From Ciona intestinalis (Eukaryota > Chordata > Ascidiacea > Phlebobranchia > Cionidae), in NCBI RefSeq assembly GCF_000224145.3, contig NC_020176.2, positions 1 to 64,000 of the forward strand: a stretch of DNA of 64,000 nucleotides, given 5' to 3'. The notes beneath the pieces were generated by a model. The model was not told where the DNA came from, made no database searches, and was given only the letters and a program-made list of their open reading frames with translations. The translations under genes were made by a program, and so were the position numbers. Positions 29,977 through 43,200 of the stretch are shown here, piece by piece; the stretch's first letter is position 1; the number at the start of each line of letters is the position of its first letter.

Positions 29977-30779
29977 CTGTAAGTTACATTTCATTCAGAG
30001 TCTATTTATAGATATCTTTGTTTGTTTGTTTCTTAGGTTTAATTCAATAACAACATAACAGTGTTTTCTAGCGTTCATTAGTCGCGTAAACCTGGTTTTA
30101 GCCATTTGTTGTCGTTTCATTGTCTACAGATCGCCGATCACGCGATGATGGTACTGCGTTTCTATGCCGACAACATATAATATCAAATTTCGTCACGCCG
30201 TGTTCGAACATTTCTCCTCAAACTGAACTGGTTACGTCATAATATCACAGCTAGTTACGCCTGCGACACTATTAGTAATGTTTTTAAACATTTGATGTAA
30301 TTATTGTGACTAATTAACGTTACAAATGTCGTTAGATTAATAAGACAGACAGAGAACTGTACGAATCGTCGTCTTTTTAACTGAAAATCATTAAGGTTTT
30401 AAACGAAAGAAAGAAAACATAACATTATTTTATTTATCTCTTTGAATACGATAGCGGATGTAAAAGAAATTAAAATAAAACAACGAAAAGAAAAAAATTA
30501 GCAGCAAAACAACAGTTGATAAAATACGCCAGTGCTAAAAAAACTACTTGAGAAAAAGGCTGTCAGCTAAACCCGCAATTTTCTATAATACGGTTTACAA
30601 GTTGTTTTTTAAGTTTCATTTAAGTTAATCGTATTTACATGTGTATTGAGAATAATATTATTTAATATTACTGGTTTGTTTTACCTTGTAATAGTGGGAC
30701 GGTTTAGTAGATATTGTATGAACGTTCTCTGTATATAAGTATATATATATATATGCCAATACCAAAACTGTAACTATAA

Positions 30780-30990
30780 GGTTCCATGGTATAGTGGTTA
30801 GCGCGCCTGCCTGTAACCCAGAGGTTATGGGTTCAAGGCCCGACGTTGCTACCATTGTGGGCGTATGTGTTCTTGGGCACGACACTTAACGGCAATTGCT
30901 CCAACCCAGGGGTCACTAATGGGTTGTCTAAATTATCAGCCATAAATAAAAAAAAATGAATGACGTTTTCCGGCTACGTGAGGATAAAAT
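30780..30990 (+). mobile_element. SINE with a well-preserved tRNA-like head
   Basis: A box-A-like segment (TATAGTGGTTAGCGCGCCTG) and a box B (GGGTTCAAGGCCCGACG) form a tRNA-like promoter. They are followed by TTGCTACCATTGTGGGCGTA, TTGGGCACGACACTTAACGG, CAACCCAGGGGTCACTAATG, an A-run, and GAGGATAAAATAAGTTACAT. This is the best head in the window. Confidence 0.85.
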
Positions 30991-31228
30991 AAGTTACATT
31001 CACATTCAGGTTTTATTTGTGTTATTTTTAAAGGTTCTGAATACTTTATAATACACTGAACACAAAACAACTGAAATAACTAAAAAACACATTAAAAACA
31101 ATATTTTAACACTAACTTGAACTAAATTATCAAAATTATCTTCAGCGTTATAGGTTTATATATTGTGTTGAAAATAAAGTAAATTTACGTTGACCGTTGT
31201 ATTTGTTGAGGTTCCATCAACATTAAGA

Positions 31229-34200
31229 ATGGAAGATGATTTTGAAATCCCATCAAAAGGTGAGATTGTGTTGGTGTGGATTCATGGATTTTTTGTTAGT
31301 TTAGTGGTTTGGCTGACTTAATACATTCTGTAATGACAATACCTATTCTATATGGGTAAGGTCCTACAGCGGTAATACTGCCGCAGTGCCGCTGGTGACA
31401 AGTAAAAATTTTGGTATCAAAATGTTCCTTACGTCTCTCTGATATCCGCTGTATAATTTGTTTCAGCATGATTTCGCGCATTTTCAAAGTAATTTTCGAC
31501 ATGAGCGCCTGAGTTTTTTCGAAAAAAATTATACAGCGCGTATCAGGGAGACGTAAGAAACATTTTAAGACCGAAGTTTTCACTGGTCACCAGCGGCAGT
31601 AATACCCCTACAGCGCGCCACGCCATGGGACCTGAAATTTAGGCCAGAGTTGTCCTCCTGTATTGGTCTATACTTCAATCATTAATATTCAAACAGACAC
31701 AATTCCTATCGCAACTGCATCTGGTGAAACCACTCCCCTAAAAGGTTCGCTTACACGACCAAGTAAAGCAGTGGAGAAGGTATCGACTGAGGGGAACCAC
31801 CAGAAAACAGACAGTGTAGGAAAATATAAGGTAAGGAAAGTTTGTGGGTTATCAAGTTCACTTACAAATGTAAAACTATGCAACACATGACATAACCTGA
31901 TGAGCTTGATGTGTATTTATCACTTCGAATACAATAACAAATGTCTTATTCAATTAACATAGAAAAAAAGATGTGAATTATAACACTCTATAGATAAAAT
32001 GAATGAAACTGCATTTGGTTAAAAAGTGTGACTGCTACCCTTTATAAGAAGCAACTCACAGTGGGTTGCAAATACAACAGGCTTATTTAAATTATCATAC
32101 AAGATTTGAAGACAATATACAACACATACGCATATTTACCAAACTGCATACATGTCAATAGTTGCTGACAAACACAAATTTTATGCGAACTAAATAGAGA
32201 TAAATCATTATACCACAAACAAACTATGAAGTACTCATTGTATGCAAGCTTATAGCTAGAACTGTGTTGTATATGTATTATGTTGGGTTAATTTCAATTG
32301 ATCTAAGTTTACAAAGTTTGAGTCAAAAAAAATTATTTCCAATATGAATGTATCAACTGAAATAAAGTATCACCTTAAGTTTGTTATTTATACAATCAGT
32401 GTGTACACTATAGAACATAATGTTTATTATACCAACCATAGTATTATGCCTCAGGGGACAATGTGTTGTGGAGTTATGTGCTGTAACTTAAATATAATGG
32501 CCTGGTTGAACCACATTGTCTAATTCATATTAAAACACCGGTGTTTAACGTTTAAAGGTCTATATTTACTACGACATTATATGAACTCTTCGTTCCTCAC
32601 AATTACTATGAAGTACTTCCTAACTAGTTGTAGTGATAAGCGTCAAGTTTTTAAACTTTTACTGAATCAAGGGTGATTGTTAAAAATGCAGTACTTTGTA
32701 ATTTGTTAAACATTTTATGTTAAACTACAATTTCAAAAATTAGAGTGAAAGCCCCCCAGGCATCTTTAACATGATGTCCATAGTTGTAGGGATGCACATT
32801 ACAAATTTTCGAATCCATGAGATTCAAATCCTTTTGTATTCGAAACTAATTACGGGATTCTGTATTCTGTTCAATGACGTCAATACACGTCATCTCATAA
32901 ACTATATTAACAGTTTTTGAAACTTAATAATTTTGAAAAAAAATATTTTTGTGTTTGTGGGAGTAAACCAACAAGGCTGTTATGAAAGAGTCTATAAACT
33001 GACTTATGTGGGTAAAAATTTTTTTTTTCTATAAATATAGAAAGATTCTGAATTCTAGATTCGAAATAAAGTATTCCAGGATATCCTAGAATACCTAATT
33101 ATTCTGTAATGTGCATCCCTACATAGTTGTAGGTATAGGTTGTAGTAATATGAAAGCCTCAAATTTGTTTTTATCAAATTGCCCTGGAATATTTTAAAGT
33201 TTGCGGTACTGCTGTTTTACCACATATTATATACCTTAGGTAAACATTTTGGGGGAAAGAGCTAACTTTGGGTTTAATCCAATCTTTGTGTGTTTAATAT
33301 AGGATATGTCAACAGTACATATTGGAACTTAATAGAATTTACACAAACCCTATTAGAGAATTTGAAGTGTTAAATAAATTATAAGAAGTCATTTTAACGC
33401 TAATGTTGTTTTTAGAACCTTGAATCGGACACGTTTGAAAGAATCGAACAACCTAAACTGGGAGATGTAAGATTACAGTAAGTTGATTTTTATTGAAACA
33501 CGAAAATAAATTAATTTTCCCATGTAAAAATATATTGGATAAATTGACTTTAATTATATTTAATTATACACACCTGTTTGCCAAAATAGTGGAATCTTTT
33601 TAAAATCTAAGTCAGTCTTGTGTTCATGGCATTAAGGAGCTTTAAAAGCTTGTATTTAAAAAAGTTTTAAGCTCATTGCCAGAAAATTTGTCAATCCCTT
33701 AAGTAAGACTAGTGTTAGTCTTATCTTGAAGTTGCCAGGTTTATTAAAACATATACTGCACAAAGTAATGCAGCTAGTGTGAACCAGCTCTATACTCAGT
33801 CAAACATGCATGAAATATATAACACACATAAGTGTCAACCCATTATACATCAACTGCCACCTTTATTAATTAATCACAACATAATTATACACACCTGATG
33901 AATTACGATGACGCAACGTTTACAAATATTCATGCGTAAGCCAGGGTTACAATGCCAAACACTGTGAGGCAATAATCAGCATAATTTCAATTTGATTTCA
34001 TAGTTAGTTTCAATGTGTAGGATCAAATTTTTANNNNNNNNNNNNNNNNNNNNNNNNNNNNNNNNNNNNNNNNNNNNNNNNNNAGACTATTTCTGCGAAC
34101 TCGTTCTCCGTTCCGACCAAGTCCCGTTTTTTGTCCCGATTCTTGACCCGTAGGACTCCATCTGCGGACTATTTCTGCGAACTCGTTCTCCGGTCCGACC

Positions 34201-37200
34201 AAGTTCCGTTTTTTGTCCCGATTCTTGACCCGTATATATAGGACTCCATCTGCGGACTATTTCTGCGAACTCGTTCTCACACGATTCGCGAACATCATTC
34301 GAGAACTACACTCGTACTCACAACGTCACAACCGGACGCACTTCCACAGAAGGTTTATCCTCGTCTGGGCAGCGAGTCACCACATATATGCAACTTTGTG
34401 GGTAATTGTTTGTTTTTTCCTGTGTATGACTGTAATTTGGACAACCCATAAGTGACCGCTGGGTTGGAGCAATGTCCGTTAAGTGTCTTGCCCAAGGACA
34501 CATACGCCGATCAGTATTAGTACCGCCGTCGAGCATCGAACCGGGGCCCTTCGGTTCTCGATGCAGACGCCTAAACCACTGAGCCACGACGCCGGACCGG
34601 ACGGTTGAACCACATTGTCTAATTCATATTAAAACACCGGTGTTTAACGTTTAAAGATCTATATTTACTACGACATTATATGAACTCTTCGTTCCTCACA
34701 ATTACTATGAAGTACTTCCTAACTAGTTGTAGTGATAAGCGTCAAGTTTTTAAACTTTTGATCAGGGGTGATTGTTAAAAATGCGGTACTTTGTAATTTG
34801 TTAAACACTTTATGTTAAACTACAATTTCAAAAATTAGAGTGAAAGCCCCCCAGGCATCTTTAACATGATGTCCATAGTTGTAGGGATGCACATTACAAA
34901 TTTTCGAATCCATGAGATTCAAATCCTTTTGTATTCGAATCTAATTACGGGATTGGGTATTCTGTTCAATGACGTCAATACACGTCATCTCATAAACTAT
35001 ATTAACAGTTTTTGAAACTTATTAATTTTGAAAAAAAAAATTTTTGTGTTTGTGGGAGTAAACCAACAAGGCTGCTATGAAAGAGTCTATAAACTGACTT
35101 ATGTGGGTAAAAAAATTTTTTTCTATAAATATAGAAAGATTCTGAATTCTAGATTCGAAATAAAGTATTCCAGGATATCCTAGAATACCTAATTATTCTG
35201 TAATGTGCATTCCTACATAGTTGTAGGTATAGGTTGTAGTAATATGAAAGCCTCAAATTTGCTTTTATCAAATTGCCCTGGAATATTTTAAAGTTTGCGG
35301 TTCTGCTGTTTTACCACATATTATATACCTTAAGTAAACATTTTGGGGGAAAGAGCTAACTTTGGGTTTAATCCAATCTTTGTGTGTTTCGCTGTAGGAC
35401 CTCAGTAATAATAGATATGTCAACAGTACATATTGGAACTTAATAGAATTTACACAAACTCTTTTAGAGAATTTTAAGTGTTAAATAAATTATAAGAAGT
35501 CATTTTAACGCTAATGTTGTTTTTAGAACCTTGAATCGGACACGTTTGAAAGAAACGAACAACCTAAACTGGGAGATGTAAGATTACAGTAAGTTGATTT
35601 ATATTGAAACACGAAAATAAATTAATTTTCCCATGTAAAAATATATTGGATAAATTGACTAATTATACACACCTGTTTGCCAAAATGGTGGAATCTTTTT
35701 AAAATCTAAGTCAGTATTCATGGCTTTAAGAAGCTTTAAAAGCTTGTATTTAAAAAAGTTTTAAGCTCATTGCCAGAAAATTTGTCAATCCCTTAAGACT
35801 AGTGTTAGTCTTATCTTGAAGTTGCCAGGTTTATTAAAACATATACTGCACAAAGTAATGCAGCTCGTGTGAACCAGGTCTATACTCAGTCAAACATGCA
35901 TGACATATATAACACACATAAGTGTCAACCCATTATACATCAACTGCCACCTTTATTAATTAATCACAACATAATTATACACACCTGATGCATTACGCTG
36001 ACGCAACGTTTACAAATATTCATGCGTAAGCCAGGGTTACAATGCCAAACACTGTGAGTCAATAATCAGCATAATTTCAATTTGATTTCATAGTTAGTTT
36101 CAATGTGTAGGATCAAATTTTTATCTTAAGACGCAGCATAGATTAATGTTGTTATCACCGGTGAATGGAAGTGGTGAAACTTACGGGTTGATTTACGCAC
36201 ATATTAATACAACACTTTGCAACTATTAGTTAAACATTTTCTTGCAAACCCCCTGTCAGAATAATCGTAGATTAGCCTTAGCTATGTCTCAAACCTTTTG
36301 ATTTAAAACCACGTTTAGCGATGTTTGAGATGAAAATTATATCATACACAAGGGCTGGTATGTTTGGATTAAACTGACCAGAAAATCCATGTTTTATCAA
36401 ACTGACTTTAAATTCTTGTTTTGTTGGTAATTTTCCTGTTTCTTAAATATTCATGAACTTTAACATTGCACTAGTACCATGTAGGCTTACCAACATTATA
36501 GGCTTACTAAGCTTATATTCCACTTATGCAGTTGCCGTTATAATCCATCCTATAAGTATAAGTGCTCCACTGGTACAACACAATAAATAATGCACATGCT
36601 GTTATATACTCTGCACTAATTACACTGATGGCTTAAAATACTTCCTCCTGCACACTCGTGATGGCTGTCATATAAAAAGCGAAACTGCACAGTTTGATTT
36701 GCCCAGCATACTGTGTGTGTTGGTAATATTCTTTATATTTTATGTTGAATATATTTCAATGTAAGTTTGGTGACATTGGATCGAAGTCACTTTATTAATA
36801 TTTCATTTAGTTTCTGCAGCATTAGGTTTAGGTGGATATTCCACTGCAGGTTTATGTACAGGTTGTTGTAGATGCTACATTTGGTTAAATGTAGATTCAA
36901 CTAATGCATTACCTTAAGTTCTGCAGGCAGATATATTGAACGCATTGTGAATAATTGATGCAGTTTTCGTGGAAAACTTGAGAGCGAAGCAAATATTTCA
37001 TTCCCTTCAGTTTTGCAGAGCAGTTGGTTTGAACAGTGAAGTAAATTAGATGAATGGCTGTTTAAAGCATGGAGAATACGCAGAATAATGATAAACGTAT
37101 TGAAGACAGTCCTACAATTGAAAATGTGAATGTTATTTCAATTCATAAACTTGACAAAGGCAGTGCTGATGAGGATTTCTCTTTAAAGTAATTAGCATGG

Positions 37201-40200
37201 CTTATTTTTGTTCTTGTGTGTTACCTATTTCATATTAGAGGCTAGGTCCAACGACAAAGCATACCAGGGGACCTGGGAATCTGGAAAATGGACCGGAGTT
37301 GGCCCTTTACCCCAACATCCAGTCTTTTAAACAAGACCTTCTCAATTGTTTTCTATTATTTGCTTTAATTCCATTATTTTACTTCTTAAAGTTTCAATAT
37401 GAAAGATGGTAATAAATCTATTGTAGCTGTTTTAGGTCATTTATATTTTGTACCGATGTTTCAACATCTTATTCAAGTTCCTTGTCATGGCAACAATATA
37501 GTTGTCAAAGGTTAATCAGGGACAATAAACTTGCTTACAATAACAGTTGGCAGATTTTGCAGATTTGATATATTCTATTACAACATAATTTATTCTATAT
37601 GAGTGAAGTTTTTCTGTAAGCCTCTCTGGTCCCACAACGTCTCAAACTTTTAATTAAATATTGAATTGTTTACAGATTTGCCCCGAGACGTGAACACCAA
37701 AGTAGTACATGGTCACTTAACAGTAGCACCGCGTCCACCACTACCACCACACACAGGTTGGTTAGAGATACCTTGTTGCAGTATACTTGGTAGCAATATA
37801 AAACTTTTGTGGTCTTCCATGTTAAGATCTTCATCCACAAAGTTACATATTGGTAAAGTGTGAGCAGGCATGAGGTGTATGTAACAAAACACCCGTGTTT
37901 TAACGACTGTTATATACATAGATTTACTTTTAATCATTAAAAAAAACATTAATTTTTTCACCAAACCATTACCAGTGTTTCCCTTTTTAAATTAAAAGTA
38001 TTATTTCTCTTTACAGGTGGTACCGTCATCCTAAAGTTCGGGAACACTGGAAAGTGGTTGCCGCTTCCTTTGTTTTATTTTTTATTGGAATATGTAAGTA
38101 GCTTAAACTATATGCAGTGTATAAAGATAAGGTATCTAAAACACTAAAGTTAAGTGCATAGGTGACTAACTTTTGAAATGCAGTAGAGGCAGGGGCAGTT
38201 AAATCTAACTTATTGGTTGTAATGTTCACTGTTTAATGCAGTGCAGAAAGTCTCTGGATTGGCCTGCCCACCTTGCCACCCATGGTTTGTGAGTCAGAGA
38301 TATTGCTTTTGAAGTTGAAATGTATTTTTAGATGAAATTGTTTTGCAGAGAATGAGTGGAGAAGGGATTATGTGTTACAGGATAGTGAATATATAATTAG
38401 ATTGTGAATTCCTGTGTGATGTCATTATCTAACCACGTATATACCAAACCCATATAAACTTGAACGTCAAGTCAAACGTTTAGGAATATATGAGTCACTT
38501 TAGTTTATAATCAGGAATATTAAATTTTTACATCAGTTTTGGAAAGAATAATAAAGGAAACGCAAATATTGGTAGTTGGTACCACCTGTTTGTATAAATG
38601 TGTAGGAAATACTTATCGTAAATACAATTATTAGAGTTTAGGAAACCTTGATAGGAAATAATTGTGTTTGTGATGTCATAGTCGTTCACTTCCTTGATTT
38701 ATGATCCATATATTAGGGGTTTCCCCTTATATAGGTGATTAACACATTAATATAGATGTCAAACTTTGTTCAATTCAAGATTGGCCTTTATAGTGGGCGT
38801 AATGGTTTTGTTGATATTGCAGTAAATATATAATTGTTAGGTTAGCCTATCCATCTTTCCCACAAAGTTTAATGTTTTTTGCATAATAAAGAATATTAAA
38901 AACATAGTATGGTGTACGGTCCATAAAATTTCACCATTGGACTTATAAAACACCTTTAGAAATCAAACATAACCACTCTATTTCCATTTAGTGTTATTAT
39001 AAATAAAATACCCTTATTTTTCCTACAACCTATGCATTAAAATCTTCAATAACTAATTCATTACTTGATTTCTAACCTAAATTTTTTCCCCTTAGGTTTA
39101 TGTGTGGTTGGTATTGTATTGGAAGCATTACAAGTGCAATGTAAGTTTACTTAATATGTATTGCTGTTTAAGATAAGGTAGCCAGTTATATAGTAAAGTG
39201 GGGGGAGGTGGGACACTTTTTATTCCATTTTCTCGTCCCACTTGGTAGTAAACAAAGAACAGACAAAGAATTATAAAACTGTATCCTCAAGAGCCACTAC
39301 TCCCATTCATTGTTTAAAACCCAATCAGGATATTCGGGTATTATGTGCTAAAGGTGTCCCATCTTCCCCCACTTTACTATATCTAATGTGCCAGTTTACG
39401 CATGTATGTATATTGCATATAAAACCTTCGTCCTACTAACACGTTGGGGTGTTCACATGTATTATATATGGGTGATGTTCTATCAGGGTTGTCCCATTAT
39501 CTGTTAGGTACTCGTGTTACAAATAGTTGGCAACTGCCACATCAACCCATCTTGTGAATATTGGAGTACATCCATATTATAATTTGTGTCATAATGTCTG
39601 TTAGCGATGTTAATTCAATGTTAGACTGTGGATAAAAGTCAGCAATGTGACTAAAAGTGATTTAGAGTAAAAGAATCCTATTCCTTTACATTCTGTGTTA
39701 GGTGCTTATATTAAGTGTTAATGTATAATATCATTAAAATATTGGGTTACGTAATTTAGTTGTGAAGGCAACAACACATTGGTGTATTGTTACATACTGT
39801 GTATTGAGGCTGTCCCACCTTTGTAGAGGCTCAATGTTATTGACAGAAAAGCCACTACAAAGGAAAAAAACAGTTATATAATATTGGCAAATATTTGATA
39901 GCATAAAAAAAGGCTTCTAAAAACTTAAAAAATTTGGCAAATAATTAATATCACCTAAGTAATGGCATAGTTATTCTTACTTGGTGTAAACACAATGCAT
40001 ATACAGTGGAGTGGGGGAAGATGGGACACCTTTGGCACATAATACCCAAATATCCTGATTGTGTAAACAATTAACAACGGTCTATGGGAGTTGTGAGGAT
40101 ATAGTTATATAATTTTTGAATATTCTTTGTTTACGACCGAACAGAACGGGAAAATAGAATGAAAATGTGTCCCATCTTCCCCCACCCTACTATATGTTGG

Positions 40201-43200
40201 GGTTTACGTCACACTATTATGCTGTAACTAGGCTCAAATGTGTTGTGTAACTTTTACAAATTAACAATAATAAAGTTTCGGCATGTGTTGCATAAATTTT
40301 AAAATATATATTTTTTTATATTGAATTTACACAGACAGATCCAAAGAAAAGAATCCAAAATGTGTCTTGACTCTGTCTTTGATCTAACGCACTTATAATG
40401 TGCTTAAGTGTTTTTAAAAACCACTAATTTCCGTAATATATAGTTAGTGTTCTTAAACCACCAGTTAAAGTTACCACACAACTTTATACAACTCATATTT
40501 ACATTAAAATCCTTTGATCTTATATTTGCATTGTTAAATAACAATGGTTATTATATTTGCAGTGAGCGGTATTTTCATGCTTTTCGTGATTGGCGTTGTA
40601 TGTTTCATACCTGGGGGTAAGTTTGTGATTTTACTTTAAAATTTCGAAAAAACAGGGTTCGTAATCAAACTAGGAATTGCATATACTTTAGCTATTTCAC
40701 CCATAAATGTTTATGAACCGAAACCCATTTAAGATAGACAACCAAAAGTTGGTTTGTTAGATTCGTATGGTTATTTGGTGCTAAATAAACTGGGTTCTAT
40801 TGCGTTTTCGTCAAAACACCCAAAGTATTTGCAATCATTTGTAGTTTTATTAAGAACCCAGCCTTACAATCAATATACCAAATTAGTAAATATCAGTATT
40901 AAGCATATTAGCTTCAATAATCAGTGATTTTGTTTTGAGCACAAACAGCCAATATTTTGTTGTTAAACACTGGCAATTATGAAGTCATAGGAGCATAGGG
41001 CTTAACAATAAGTTTCAAACTTTGAAAACTACACCAGGTGCACAAAGTTTACTTTTTTGTGCAAACTTTCGCTTTTGTGCAGAAATGATTGTTTAATATA
41101 TGCTTTGTCAAGGCTTATTATTCAATATCATCAAGGATTATTTACTTTTTAAATTTAATGTCACATACACTTGAACGGTTTCTGCCTTTGAATTTCTAAA
41201 TATCAAATAAAACTTAGCAAACAGGGCAATAACTACATAACCTTATAACCCTTCTCTTAACATATGATTTACATTTTGTATAAACTATTTAAACACAAAA
41301 CCAACATTAACTGGAACACGGTTACCTTTATTTAATGTGCAAGGACATTAAAATAAGCTGTAACTTTTATTACTTCTTTGTAGAATAGTTAAGTTTGTTT
41401 TATTGCAGTACCTTATGTGTGTAAACAAAAACAACAGCATTACAAAGTTCATGATAAAAGTTAGAAATAATTAACACCAGGCAACAATAATAAACTCCTT
41501 GTTAACTTTGTAATATTAGTTCAAGCAAAAAGTACAAAGTATTCACACAGTAAAGTAGTGACAGCATTGAGTTACGTATACACTTGCTACGAAACAAGAC
41601 ATTGCAATCAAAGGCACCAAACCTGGGGTGGCAGGGTAGAGATGCCAACCTTGGAACAATCCACGCTGCATTAATCAGTAAACACATTACAACCAACAAG
41701 TTTATTTCATAGGATTGTGTGTCTAACTATCCCTCCCTCCCCTTAAAGTCGCACCTATAATTTCACCATACATGTTATTGCACAATTAAACTGTTAAGTG
41801 AATATTATCGCGTTACATGAACCATGTAGTGCGTTTAAACCCTTGGTAGATACCATTCAATACAGCTCTTGATTGAGCCAATGTTTCAGCTCTAAACACA
41901 TATCCCACAAACTGCTTGCTCAATGTACAGAAGGTGTCGCCAGCTATGTAGCAGAAGTGGAAATCGTCTGTTACAATCTTCCCACAGCTTGATATATCAG
42001 CGTATTTATGATTAAACAGTGGTTCGACTTGGCTGTGGTTTCCTATGCCCGTCTCCACCCCTATCTGTGTAAGTGTGATCGTCACATTAAAGGAAGTTCT
42101 GTCCGATCTTTTATTTAAAGCCTGCCGAATCACGCTTTCAATCTGATCCACCCCCCCATCCTCCCCTGTCAATACTTCACCAATATACGTGACTTTATAC
42201 GATCCCCCGGACCCATTTTCTGCAGCTGTCGGATCAAGGACCGGTATCTTCTCGTTCTCATTCAGTGGCGACATCACGTCGGCTTTAATTTCATCCCTCA
42301 AGTTTTTATCCTCAAGTTTTTGTTGCCGCGTTTTATAATAGATGTCCATCCATTCATGGTACTCTGTGAGGATCGCTTTCAGTGGGGGATATATGCCTCC
42401 AGTGACGGGTGATCGCGGTTTGACCACCGTCAACATACAAGGCTTGCTGCGACTTTTACATTCCCTCCACACGCACTTGGCGTCTTTCTCACCACCAGCA
42501 GCAGCAGGGAACAAGAGGTGTCCGTTCATCTCAACCAGGAGATCCCCGACACCAAGGCTTGGGGTTTCCGCTGCTACACTGCCAGCTTTAATTCGACTGA
42601 TGATTCCATGACCTGTAACATATAACTTGAGTAAATGAATGAATGAATGTGATGTTTGTTACGTAATAGTAGGAATTCACACGTGGATTCATTGCATCAT
42701 AATAGCGATTGTTTGACCTGGCAATTGATTACGACATAATAGCAATTCACAAGGCGTCGACGGCGATTATTTGCATCATAATATCGATTGTCCCCTTGAT
42801 TATTTAGCCTGCAGGTGTTTAAAATACATTTCCACGTATGCGCACAATTAAAGTATAAATATGTTTGCAAAGAATAATTTGTACGCGTAAAGCAACGTAT
42901 CGCGATTGTTTGGTGTAAACCTAATGAGTGCTCGCGTGCCACAGTTTGGGAACCACTGCCATAAATGTTGTTGTAAGTGAGATGGATCAAAGACTATGAA
43001 CAATTTTTCAAACATGTGATTGTCCCATACCTTGTACATATATCATCTCTATCCCGAGTTCATTGGTTGGAACAAACTCGGCTGATTTAGTTTGTGGAAG
43101 TTTCCAAGTTTCATCCAGGAAGAAACTATTAGTGAGGTCAAGATGGAAGGAAAGAGAGGTGGAACATGTTAGTAGGAGGGACCTGTAGATGGGGGGTTAG

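Larger units (their letters stand above)
29633..31228. other. Spacer between RECQL and TMEM134
   Basis: No gene was seen. It should hold the RECQL 3' UTR and the TMEM134 promoter. It contains the second palindromic mini-element and a SINE (both listed), plus a short (AT)n run near 30745. Confidence 0.6.

Noticed and set aside
30782-30860. Possible functional tRNA gene
   Set aside because: The box A and box B words are those of the SINE head, which recurs many times with the same downstream SINE body.
31296-31583. 95-residue minus-strand open frame
   Set aside because: It lies almost wholly inside the 236-bp inverted-repeat element and element B; no homology was recognised.
42342-42611. 89-residue plus-strand frame
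   Set aside because: Antisense shadow of the large last exon of the RUN-PDZ-PTB gene.
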